DNA from: Chloroflexota bacterium
Lineage (GTDB): Bacteria; Chloroflexota; Limnocylindria; Limnocylindrales; CSP1-4
NCBI GenBank assembly: GCA_021785175.1
Contig: JAJYGH010000040.1
Span: forward strand, 1-43,913
Length of the DNA: 43,913 bases
Direction of reading: 5' to 3'
Below, piece after piece: positions 23,449 to 30,872 of this stretch; the first letter of the stretch is position 1; each line of letters opens with the position of its first letter. A program made the translations under genes and the position numbers. The notes beneath the pieces were generated by a model that ran no database searches, had not been told where the DNA came from, and saw only the letters and a list, made by a program, of their open reading frames with translations.

Positions 23449-24132
23449 GTGCCTGCCTCCCCCGGCCTGCCCGGCCCCGACGATCTCGCGTGGCTCCCGG
23501 CGACGGTCCACGTGTCGCACCATCCGGCGATTCTCCACAAGCTGGCGCTCCTGCGGGACGTGCGCACGGAGCCCAAGAAGTTCCGGGAGCTCGTGCGCGA
23601 GATCAGCTGGCTGCTCGGGTACGAAGCGCTCGCCGACGCGAGGCTCCGCGACGTTCCCGTGCGGACGCCCATGGAGGAGACGGTCGGGGACGAGCTCGCC
23701 GACCGGATCGGCCTCGTGCCGATCCTGCGCGCCGGCCTCGGCATGCTCGACGCGATGCTCGAGTTGATGCCGACCGCACAGGTCTGGCATCTCGGCCTGT
23801 TTCGGGACGAGCGGACGCTGCGTCCCGTCGAGTACTACAACAAGCTCCCCGACTCGGCGACCGTCGACGTGTGCCTGATCCTCGACCCCATGCTCGCGAC
23901 CGGGGGCTCGGCAACGGCGGCGATCGAGGTGCTCAAGCGCTGGGGCGCGGTCCGGATCAAGCTGCTGAACCTCATCGCCGCGCCGGAAGGGATCCGCGCC
24001 GTGACCGAGGCACATCCCGATGTCGAGGTCCACTGCGCAGCGGTGGACCGGCAGCTCAACGAGCGCGGCTACATCCTGCCGGGGCTCGGAGATGCGGGCG
24101 ACCGCCAGTTCGGGACCGGCCGGGCTGGCTGA
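23449..24132 (+). CDS. upp: Uracil phosphoribosyltransferase
   Basis: 227 aa (family about 209). It makes UMP from uracil and PRPP in pyrimidine salvage. The PRPP-binding loop is [30 protein letters not shown] and [16 protein letters not shown] are also family hallmarks, and the C-terminal uracil-binding [17 protein letters not shown] is complete. The GTG start is set by AAGGAGG five bases upstream; an ATG at 23401 lies on the promoter and was rejected. The N-terminus has about 15 extra Pro-rich residues. Salvage of uracil here contrasts with the uracil-degrading genes at 30826-40900, so the cell must choose between the two. Confidence 0.96.
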   Translation: MPASPGLPGPDDLAWLPATVHVSHHPAILHKLALLRDVRTEPKKFRELVREISWLLGYEALADARLRDVPVRTPMEETVGDELADRIGLVPILRAGLGMLDAMLELMPTAQVWHLGLFRDERTLRPVEYYNKLPDSATVDVCLILDPMLATGGSATAAIEVLKRWGAVRIKLLNLIAAPEGIRAVTEAHPDVEVHCAAVDRQLNERGYILPGLGDAGDRQFGTGRAG

Positions 24133-24151
24133 GGGGAGGGTCCACCGCCGC

Positions 24152-25303
24152 ATGACCCACTCGCGCTATCCGGCTCCCCTGGACCTCGACCCCTCCTGGG
24201 CCGCCGACACGGTCGCGGTGCAGGCAGGCCGCCCCCGGCGAGAGCCGGGGGCGCCGATGAACCCCGTCCTCACCCTGAGCTCGACCTACGTCCAGGACGC
24301 GAGCCTGGAGTACGGCCGCGAGGGCAACGCCGGCTGGGGAGCGCTCGAAGCGGCGCTCGGCTCGCTCGACGGCGGGGCCGCCGTGACGTTCGCGTCGGGC
24401 CTCGCGGCGGCCACCGCGATCGCCGACCTCGTGCCGCCTGGCGGGACCGTCGTGCTGTCGTCGGTGACGTACTACGGTGTCCGGAACATCCTCGAACGGC
24501 TGGCCGCGAGCGGCCGCCTCCGCTTCCGCACGGCTCCGACAGACGACACCGCAGCGTTCCTGGAAGCAGCGGATGGGGCCGACATGGTGTGGGTGGAGTC
24601 GATCGCGAACCCGCTCCTGGCGGTCGCCGACGTCCCGGCGATCGCCGCCGGCGCTCGCCGGCGCGGCGCCCTCAGCGTCGTCGACGCGACGTTCGCGACG
24701 CCGCTGCGCCAGCGCCCGCTCGAGCTCGGGGCCGACATCGTCCTCCACTCCGCGACGAAGTTCATCGGCGGGCACTCGGACCTGCTGCTCGGGGCGGTGG
24801 TGTGCCGGGACGCCGCACACGCCGGGGCGGTCGCGGCGTACCGCCACGACCATGGCTCGATCCCTGGCGGTCTCGAGGCGTTCCTCGCGCTGCGCGGGCT
24901 GCGCACGCTCGCGGTCCGGCTCGACCGGGCCGAGGCGTCGGCCGCCGAGCTCGCCCGCCGCCTCTCGTCGCACCCCCTCGTCGCGCGGGTCCACTACCCG
25001 GGCCTGCCGGGCGATCCGCAGCACGAGCGCGCGTCGCGCGTGCTGCCCCACGGCGCCGGAGCGATGGTGTCGTTCGAGGTCGCGGGGAGTGTCGAGCAGA
25101 CGGATGCGTTCCTGTCGCGGCTCCGACTCATGACCCACGCAACGAGCCTGGGCGGCGTCGAGTCGCTCATCGAGCGCCGCGCGCGGTACGCCGGAGACGC
25201 CGCGATCGTCGCCCCCACCCTGTGCCGGATGTCCGTCGGGATCGAGAACGTGGAGGATCTCTGGACCGACCTCGACGGGGCACTGCGGTTCGCGCTCGGC
25301 TGA
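24152..25303 (+). CDS. Cys/Met-metabolism PLP-dependent enzyme (cystathionine gamma-synthase/lyase-like)
   Basis: 383 aa. It belongs to the trans-sulfuration family of fold-type I PLP enzymes. The Schiff-base lysine is Lys203 in HSATKFIGGHSD; the PLP phosphate-contact region FASGLAAATAI and the C-terminal MTHATSLGGVESLIERRA are typical. The reaction could be cystathionine gamma-synthase, gamma- or beta-lyase, or methionine gamma-lyase; the sequence does not decide. GAGGGGAGGG about 11 bases before the ATG supports the start. It follows upp by 19 bp, so both could be on one transcript. A 21-bp tandem repeat starts directly after its stop codon. Confidence 0.9.
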   Translation: MTHSRYPAPLDLDPSWAADTVAVQAGRPRREPGAPMNPVLTLSSTYVQDASLEYGREGNAGWGALEAALGSLDGGAAVTFASGLAAATAIADLVPPGGTVVLSSVTYYGVRNILERLAASGRLRFRTAPTDDTAAFLEAADGADMVWVESIANPLLAVADVPAIAAGARRRGALSVVDATFATPLRQRPLELGADIVLHSATKFIGGHSDLLLGAVVCRDAAHAGAVAAYRHDHGSIPGGLEAFLALRGLRTLAVRLDRAEASAAELARRLSSHPLVARVHYPGLPGDPQHERASRVLPHGAGAMVSFEVAGSVEQTDAFLSRLRLMTHATSLGGVESLIERRARYAGDAAIVAPTLCRMSVGIENVEDLWTDLDGALRFALG

Positions 25304-25345
25304 GCCGGCCAGGTCCCACTCGAAGCCGGCCAGGTCCCACTCGAA
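25304..25345. repeat. Two tandem copies of a 21-bp repeat
   Basis: Two exact 21-bp copies (25304-25324 and 25325-25345; core GGCCAGGTCCCACTCGAA) begin at the base after the PLP-enzyme stop codon. The unit length is a multiple of three, but no gene reads through it. Confidence 0.9.
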
Positions 25346-25572
25346 TCTGCGGGACTGCAAGAGCGGTTGAGCCGGCCGGACAACGTTGCGCCGTCCGGGC
25401 CAGCGGTCTCACACGACCCGTGGCGGGTAAGGGGACTGCAGGCCCGACACCACGCGGAGGGGCACGGGCGTCCGGCGAGCCGAGAGGCGCCGCAGGGTAA
25501 GGTGCCGGCACGATTGCACGTGGTCGCGTCCCGCCGCGGCACCCTTCGCATGGGCCCGCGTTCCCGTCGACG

Positions 25573-25930
25573 CCACGGGCGATCGCGTCGCTGACCGCGG
25601 CACTCGCACTCGTGCTCGCGGCGTGCGTCCCCCAGCGCGCGGCCGGCAGCCTGCCGCCGACGCTGACCTTCCAGGCCGAGCCCGGAGGGCAGGTCGCCAT
25701 GCAGGACGGCATCCCCGTTCCGACGTTCGACCACCAGGCGGCGACGCTCGACGCTCGATCTGTCGGGCGCGTGGCGGCACCAGGCGGCGACGCTCGACGC
25801 CGGCCTGTCGCTCGCCGACCGGACGGTGGCCCTCGCGACGATCGCGGCCGACGCGGGACACTTCCCCCGCCCGGCAGACCGCGCCGCGGAACCCGCCGGC
25901 GCCCGGCGCCATCCTCGGCGATCCCCGCCG
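25573..25930 (+). pseudogene. Frameshifted remnant of a secreted lipoprotein, possibly glycoside hydrolase family 2
   Basis: One reading frame shows a lipoprotein signal (ASLTAALALVLAAC) followed by LPPTLTFQAEPGG and PVPTFDHQAATLD, ending at about 25754. The same kind of protein sequence continues in another frame as LDLSGAWRHQAATLDAGLSL and ADRTVALATIAADAGHF to about 25865, then decays. The shift coincides with a 23-bp direct repeat at a 46-bp offset (25732-25754 and 25778-25800), so a 46-bp duplication breaks the frame; removing one unit restores it. No usual start codon precedes the signal peptide. The DLSGxWR segment recalls the N-terminal sandwich domain of some GH2-type hydrolases; this family guess is weak. 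Confidence 0.6.
25732..25800. repeat. 23-bp direct repeat with 46-bp period causing a frameshift
   Basis: An exact 23-bp sequence at 25732-25754 recurs at 25778-25800. The 46-bp offset is not a multiple of three, so the duplication changes the reading frame of the lipoprotein remnant. Confidence 0.85.
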
Positions 25931-26178
25931 AAGATTCGGATCCGCCGGTCGGCGCTCGCAGCAGCGGCCGGGGTGATGCCGCCAGCGCCCGCCCCCCCCG
26001 AACCTCGATAGCGACGCCGCGGCGAGTCGGTTCGGACACGCTGCGTGCCGGGCTGCGCCGCGAATCGGCGGGGCGCGCCGGCGGCGGCGAGCGTAGGATC
26101 CAGACGTCAGTCATCTGACATCGCGTAGGACGCGGCCGCAGCGGCCTCGGACGGCGGCGGGAACCCGCCGGCGCCCGG
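25888..26178. repeat. Pair of 19-bp direct repeats flanking degraded DNA
   Basis: GGAACCCGCCGGCGCCCGG occurs at 25888-25906 and again at 26160-26178, 272 bp apart. The interval holds no recognisable gene. It could be the footprint of a duplication or deletion, or chance in GC-rich DNA. Confidence 0.6.
26094..26119 (+). promoter_or_regulatory. Promoter with overlapping operator upstream of the BMP lipoprotein gene
   Basis: TAGGAT (26094-26099) resembles the upp -10. Just downstream, at the expected transcription start, is a perfect inverted repeat GTCAGTCATCTGAC (26106-26119), a plausible repressor site. The leader to GTG 26227 would be about 120 nt. Confidence 0.5.
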
Positions 26179-26226
26179 TCCAGGAGGGGCCCGCCGCCAG
26201 CCGCCCAGACACTCGGAGGTGTGAGG

Positions 26227-27366
26227 GTGCGGACAGACACCGGACGACGTCGACTGATGGCGGGCGCTCTGCTCGCGACCCTGTCGTTGCTGGCCGCCGG
26301 CTGCGGGGCCGGCGCGACCAGCGCACCCGCGGCATCGAGCGCCGCGGCCGCGAGTTCGGGGCCGGCCGCCCCGAGCGCCGCGGGCAGCACCGCGCCCGTC
26401 TCCTCCGCCGCAGCGCCGTCGGCGGCTGCGGCGTCTGCTGCCCCCGGCGCCAGCGCCGCAGCGGCAGCACCGTCGACCCCGCTCAAGGTCGCGCTCGTTG
26501 CCCCGAGCTCACGGAACGACCTGAGCTGGACGCAGACGATGGTCGCCGCCCTCCAGAGCCTCCAGAAGTCGGACAACCTGCAGATCGCGATCTCGGACAA
26601 CCAGTTCGTGATTGCCGACGCCGGGAACATCATCCGGCAGTACGCGACCGAGGGCTACAACCTCATCATCGCCCACGGTTCCCAGTACGGCTCGACGATC
26701 CAGCAGCTCGCCCCGCAGTTCCCCAAGGTCTCGTTCGCCTGGGGCACGGCCGGATCGACGTTCAACCAGCCGAACGTCTTCGCCTATCTCGCCGCTGCGA
26801 ACGAGGGCGGCTACGTCGAGGGCGCGATGGCCGCCATGCTGAGCAAGTCCCACGTGCTCGGCGCGATCGGGCCGATCGCGGCCGGTGACGACAAGCTGTT
26901 CATCGACGGGTTTGCGGCCGGCGCGAGGTCGGTCGACCCGAAGGTCGTCATCCACCCCGTCTACACGGGGTCCTACAGTGACGCCAGCCTCTACGCGACC
27001 GCGGCCAAGACGTTCGTGGCGGGTGGGGCCGACGTCCTGGCGGGGACGACCCAGGCGTCGTCGGGCGCCATCGGCGTCGCGCGGCAGAACAACCTGCCAT
27101 GGTTCGGCAACGACTGGCCGATGGACTCGCTGGCGCCGAAGAACGTGGTGGCCACCGAGGTCTACAACTGGGCGCCGTCGCTCCACCAGATGTTCACGGA
27201 GATCCGGAACGGCACGCTCGGCGGAGCGACCTACTCGATCACGCTGGGCAACGGCGGCGAGGTCATCCAGTTCAACGCCGGCTTCAACCTCCCCGCGAAC
27301 GTCAAGGCCAAGGCCGAGTCGCTGATCAAGGCCATCGCGGGCGGGACCCTCACGCCAGCACAGTGA
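26227..27366 (+). CDS. BMP-family (Med/TmpC-type) nucleoside-binding lipoprotein
   Basis: 379 aa. GTG 26227 is chosen because GGAGG lies seven bases upstream; the GTG at 26221 almost touches the ribosome site. A basic N-terminus, hydrophobic core and lipobox LAAGC mark a lipoprotein. An Ala/Ser-rich linker of about 50 residues follows, then the BMP domain (LKVALVAPSSRNDLSWTQTM ... IIAHGSQYG ... GAIGPIAAGDD). BMP-family binding proteins mostly capture purine or other nucleosides for ABC importers. No permease or ATPase gene lies nearby, so its transporter partners must be elsewhere. Pyrimidine catabolism and salvage genes in the same window make a nucleoside or nucleobase ligand plausible, but the ligand is not shown by sequence. 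Confidence 0.9.
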   Translation: MRTDTGRRRLMAGALLATLSLLAAGCGAGATSAPAASSAAAASSGPAAPSAAGSTAPVSSAAAPSAAAASAAPGASAAAAAPSTPLKVALVAPSSRNDLSWTQTMVAALQSLQKSDNLQIAISDNQFVIADAGNIIRQYATEGYNLIIAHGSQYGSTIQQLAPQFPKVSFAWGTAGSTFNQPNVFAYLAAANEGGYVEGAMAAMLSKSHVLGAIGPIAAGDDKLFIDGFAAGARSVDPKVVIHPVYTGSYSDASLYATAAKTFVAGGADVLAGTTQASSGAIGVARQNNLPWFGNDWPMDSLAPKNVVATEVYNWAPSLHQMFTEIRNGTLGGATYSITLGNGGEVIQFNAGFNLPANVKAKAESLIKAIAGGTLTPAQ

Positions 27367-27477
27367 TCGGCGTGCGCGTCCTACCCGTCCGGCGGACGGC
27401 TTGCGGCACGCAGGTACCCGACCGTCTCACACAACCGGCGCGCGGCGACCGGCGCGCACCCTGACAGCGTTCTCAGC

Positions 27478-27654
27478 ATGCATGGACTCGAAGAGGCGCT
27501 CGCGCGCGCCCGGCGACGTGTCGAGCAGGCGGTGCCGTACAGCCCCGAATGGGACGCCGCGACGGACGAGGTCGCGGAACTCGAGGAACTCCTGGCCGAC
27601 CTTGCGCACGACGAGCCTCGGCCGTCCGGCCACGAGTCGCCCGACGCCGCCTGA
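27478..27654 (+). CDS. Small hypothetical protein, 58 aa, acidic helical
   Basis: 58 aa starting MHGLEEALARARRRVEQAVP; the middle has PYSPEWDAATDEVAELEELL. It is predicted as two helices with Glu/Leu spacing that could form a short helical hairpin, and an acidic, Pro-containing tail. The codons show strong third-position G/C bias. There is no clear ribosome site and no TANNNT box. It lies 111 bp after the BMP gene. I do not recognise a family, and function is unknown. Confidence 0.55.
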   Translation: MHGLEEALARARRRVEQAVPYSPEWDAATDEVAELEELLADLAHDEPRPSGHESPDAA

Positions 27655-27839
27655 CCGGGCGGTCTCCGGCTGCGACGCCGGCAGACCGTCCGGACGGCCT
27701 CAATCGACGGAGCGGCTATCAGCCGGCGGAGGTGTTCACCCGCGCGCGCCCGCGCGGCGCGGATCCGGCCGGCCGGTGCCGGGCTCAGCCGGCGGAGGCC
27801 GGCGCGGTTCGCCGCGCGCGATCCGCGAACGCAGCGCGC

Positions 27840-28034
27840 TCAGTCAGCGGAAACTGCCGGGTCCGCCGTCACGCCCGCGCGGTCCACCGCCACGCTCTCC
27901 CGTTCGCGCCGCTCAGCCGCCTGACCTTCCCGCATCCCCGGCGTCGGACCGGAGCGGCGCGCCGCCTCCATGTCGAGCTGGCGGATCCACTCCCGCCCGT
28001 GCAGGTCCACCGGGATCTTGGTCAGGACTGACAT
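27840..28034 (-). CDS. Small hypothetical protein, 64 aa
   Basis: 64 aa starting MSVLTKIPVDLHGREWIRQL, then an Arg/Glu-rich helix (DMEAARRSG, REGQAAERRERES) and a Val/Ala-rich end. GGAGC seven bases before the ATG is a fair ribosome site. Third codon positions are almost all G or C, which favours coding on this strand over the overlapping open frames on the other. No family is recognised and neighbours do not point to a function. It is transcribed away from the histidine kinase gene, which starts 306 bp away on the opposite strand. Confidence 0.55.
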   Translation of the reverse strand: MSVLTKIPVDLHGREWIRQLDMEAARRSGPTPGMREGQAAERRERESVAVDRAGVTADPAVSAD

Positions 28035-28340
28035 CGACACGCTCCGAGCTGTGGAGGAGGAGGCCCTCGGGATGGGGGCCGGGGTTGGGCGGTTCGTGAA
28101 CGGTCGGGAGTCCGCCGCCACGCTCCGGAATCGTCCTCCCTGCCGCGTCGCCGTCCAGCGGGATTTCCGTCCTACCGCGACCCGGACCATTCGGCGACGC
28201 AGCCGGCTGCGCTGCGCACACCTCGGTCGACAGCGAGCGGCCTGGCGGTGTGATGGGTCTGCGATACGCCGGGCGCCTGGCACCGTCGCGTGGGCGGCCT
28301 CCCGGACCGCAGGCTGTGGGGCCGTGCGGTGCGGAACCCG
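28035..28340. other. Intergenic region between small minus-strand gene and histidine kinase
   Basis: 306 bp between divergent genes. I see no convincing open frame, RNA gene or clear promoter here; short open frames on both strands lack codon bias or ribosome sites. Confidence 0.5.
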
Positions 28341-30872
28341 ATGAGCCCGCTCACGCGCCCGGACCGGCTGCTCGATGACGCGCCGGTCGGCCTCGGCACG
28401 CTCGACGACGAACTCCGGTACGTGCGGGTCAACGCGGCGCTCGCCGGACTGACGGGCCTGCCGCGGGACGAGCACGCCGGCCGGAGGGTGCAGGAAGTGT
28501 CTCCCGGGATCGACCCGGAGGTCGTCGGTCTCATGCGCCGCGTTCTGCAGTCCGGCGTCCCGGTCGTCAACGTCGAGCTGGATGCAAGGGCGCTGGGCGT
28601 CGGGCAGGCGTCCGACGGCCGCTGGCTCGCGAGCTACCTCCCGATCCGTGACGATGCCGGGCGCATCGCCGGCATCAACATGTCGCTGGTCGACATCACC
28701 CAGAGGAGCGGCGCCGAGGACCGCGTCCGGGCGCTGCTGCGCGTCGGGATCGGGCTCGCAGGTGCGCTCACGCCCACCGACGTCGCAGACGTCGTCGTCC
28801 GGCAGGCGCTGCCGGCCATCGGCGCCCGCGCCGCGTGCCTGGTGCTGCTGTCGGACGAGCAACGGCTCGAGGTCGTCCGCTCGGAGGACGCGACGATCGA
28901 TTCCGGGGCGAGCAGTGCCGGCACGGCCGCCGGCCTACGCGGCGGGGGTACCACCGCCGCGTCCATCCACGCGCCGCTCGCGCTCGCGCGAGCGATCCGG
29001 GAACGCCGGGCGGTGTTGTTCGGAGATCCTGCGCGGCGCGGCTCATCGGATGCGCTGCTGCTCGACACGGGTGCCCCCGGCGCCACCGCACACCTCCCGC
29101 TGATCGTCGAGGGGCGGCCGGTGGGGGGCCTCGAGATCGCGTTCGCGGCGGGCAGGGAGTTCAGCCGCATCGACCGCGACTTCCTCGGGGCGCTCGCACA
29201 GGAGACGGGGCAGGCGCTCGAACGCTCGCGGCTGTACGAGGCCGAGCGCACGGCGCGCCAACGGGCGGAGGCGGAACACGAGCAGCGGGACCTCCTCGCA
29301 CAGATCGTCGAGTCGGCCGAGGACGCGATCGTCTCCACGACGCTCGACGGCGTCGTGACGAGCTGGAACGCAGGCGCCACACGGATCTTCGGCTACACGA
29401 GCGATGAGATGCTGGGGAACGACCTCGACCGCATCGTTCCCGAGGACCTCCGTGGTGAGACGCACGCCCTGCGACGGCGGGTTGCGCGCGGCGAGCGGAT
29501 CCAGGCGCACGAGACGCAGCGGGTGGCGAAGGACGGCCGGCGGGTGGACGTGTCGCTGACGGTCTGGCCGCTCCGCGACGCGCAGGGACGCGTGATCGGC
29601 GAGTCGCGGATCGACCGGGACATCACGGCGCGCAAGCAGCTGGAGGGGCAGCTGCTGCAGGCGCAGAAGATGGAGAGCATCGGGCGCCTTGCCGGCGGTG
29701 TCGCTCACGACTTCAACAACATCCTGACCGCCATCACGGGGTACAGCGAGCTGCTCATCGCCGAGCTCGGCCCGGCGGACCCCGCTCGCGAGCACGTGGA
29801 GGCGATCCGCACCGCGGCCGAGCGGGCGGCGAGCCTGACGCAGCAGCTGCTCGCGTTCAGCCGCCGCCAGGTCCTCCAGCCGCGTGTCCTCGATCCGAAC
29901 GACATCATCGCGCGGATGGAGCCGCTGATCCGGCGCCTGATCGGCGAGCACATCGAGCTCGACGCGGTGCTGCGGGCCACCGGCGCGATCCGCGCGGATC
30001 CGTCGCAGCTCGAGCAGGTGGTGCTGAACCTGGCCGTCAACGCGCGGGACGCGATGCCGGAGGGAGGGCGGCTGTCAATCCGGAGCGACGACGCCGAGTT
30101 CGATCAAGCGTACGCGTCCGAGCACTTCGAGGTCGCGCCCGGCAAGTACGTCCTCCTGACCGTCAGCGACACGGGCGTCGGCATGGACGCGGCGACGAAG
30201 TCGCACGTGTTCGAGCCGTTCTTCACGACGAAGGAGAGCGGCCGGGGCACCGGGCTCGGTCTCGCCACGATCTACGGCATCGTGCGCCAGTCCGGCGGCC
30301 ACATCTGGCTCTACAGCGAACCGGGACTGGGCACGACCTTCAAGGTGTATTTCCCGGCCGTGAGCCGGGTCACCGGCGAGCCGGTGCCGTTCCGCCTCGA
30401 GGCGCCGTCGCGCGGCACCGAGACGATCCTGCTCGTCGAGGACGAGCAGGCGGTCCGCGACCTCGCCCGGCTCGTGCTGGAGCGGCAGGGCTACATCGTG
30501 CTCGCGGCGGCCGATGGACGGGAGGCGCTGCAGGTCGCAGCCCGGGACCCGCGGCACTTGGACCTGCTCGTCACGGACGTCGTCATGCCGGGCATGAGCG
30601 GCCCCGACCTGGCGCGGACGCTCCGCGCCGGCCGGCCCGATCTGCGAGTGCTGCTGCTGTCGGGCTACACGCGGGACGCGGTCGGACGCCGCAACGAGCT
30701 GGAGGCGGGGATGGCGTTCCTCGGCAAGCCCTTCACGCCGGACACGCTGGCGCGCAAGGTGCACGAAGCGCTGACGTCACCGGAGTCCGCGCCGCCATCC
30801 AGGTCTGCGCCGGCGCAGGAGGGCCTCAGGACGCCAGCCCCTCGTCCGCCAGGTCGAGCGCCCGGTCGATGA
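28341..30872 (+). CDS. Hybrid sensor histidine kinase (PAS-GAF-PAS-HisKA-HATPase-REC)
   Basis: 843 aa, no transmembrane segment, so cytoplasmic. Domain order: PAS (about 10-125), GAF (about 135-300), PAS (about 325-440, SWNAGATRIFGYTSDEMLG), HisKA with phospho-acceptor His456 (GGVAHDFNNIL), HATPase with N box (LNLAVNARDAMP), G1 (DTGVGMD) and G2 (GRGTGLGLATIYGIV), and a C-terminal receiver with phospho-acceptor Asp746 (VTDVVMPGMSG). It senses a small ligand, redox or light signal through PAS/GAF and probably passes phosphate to its own receiver or to a separate phosphotransfer protein. No DNA-binding output or partner regulator is adjacent. GTG codons at 28290 and 28329 are alternative starts. 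The last 47 bp overlap the convergent aminotransferase gene. Confidence 0.94.
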   Translation: MSPLTRPDRLLDDAPVGLGTLDDELRYVRVNAALAGLTGLPRDEHAGRRVQEVSPGIDPEVVGLMRRVLQSGVPVVNVELDARALGVGQASDGRWLASYLPIRDDAGRIAGINMSLVDITQRSGAEDRVRALLRVGIGLAGALTPTDVADVVVRQALPAIGARAACLVLLSDEQRLEVVRSEDATIDSGASSAGTAAGLRGGGTTAASIHAPLALARAIRERRAVLFGDPARRGSSDALLLDTGAPGATAHLPLIVEGRPVGGLEIAFAAGREFSRIDRDFLGALAQETGQALERSRLYEAERTARQRAEAEHEQRDLLAQIVESAEDAIVSTTLDGVVTSWNAGATRIFGYTSDEMLGNDLDRIVPEDLRGETHALRRRVARGERIQAHETQRVAKDGRRVDVSLTVWPLRDAQGRVIGESRIDRDITARKQLEGQLLQAQKMESIGRLAGGVAHDFNNILTAITGYSELLIAELGPADPAREHVEAIRTAAERAASLTQQLLAFSRRQVLQPRVLDPNDIIARMEPLIRRLIGEHIELDAVLRATGAIRADPSQLEQVVLNLAVNARDAMPEGGRLSIRSDDAEFDQAYASEHFEVAPGKYVLLTVSDTGVGMDAATKSHVFEPFFTTKESGRGTGLGLATIYGIVRQSGGHIWLYSEPGLGTTFKVYFPAVSRVTGEPVPFRLEAPSRGTETILLVEDEQAVRDLARLVLERQGYIVLAAADGREALQVAARDPRHLDLLVTDVVMPGMSGPDLARTLRAGRPDLRVLLLSGYTRDAVGRRNELEAGMAFLGKPFTPDTLARKVHEALTSPESAPPSRSAPAQEGLRTPAPRPPGRAPGR

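Noticed and set aside
25370-25401. GC-rich hairpin as a terminator after the PLP-enzyme gene
   Set aside because: The stem has a bulge, the loop is 11 nt, and no T-run follows.
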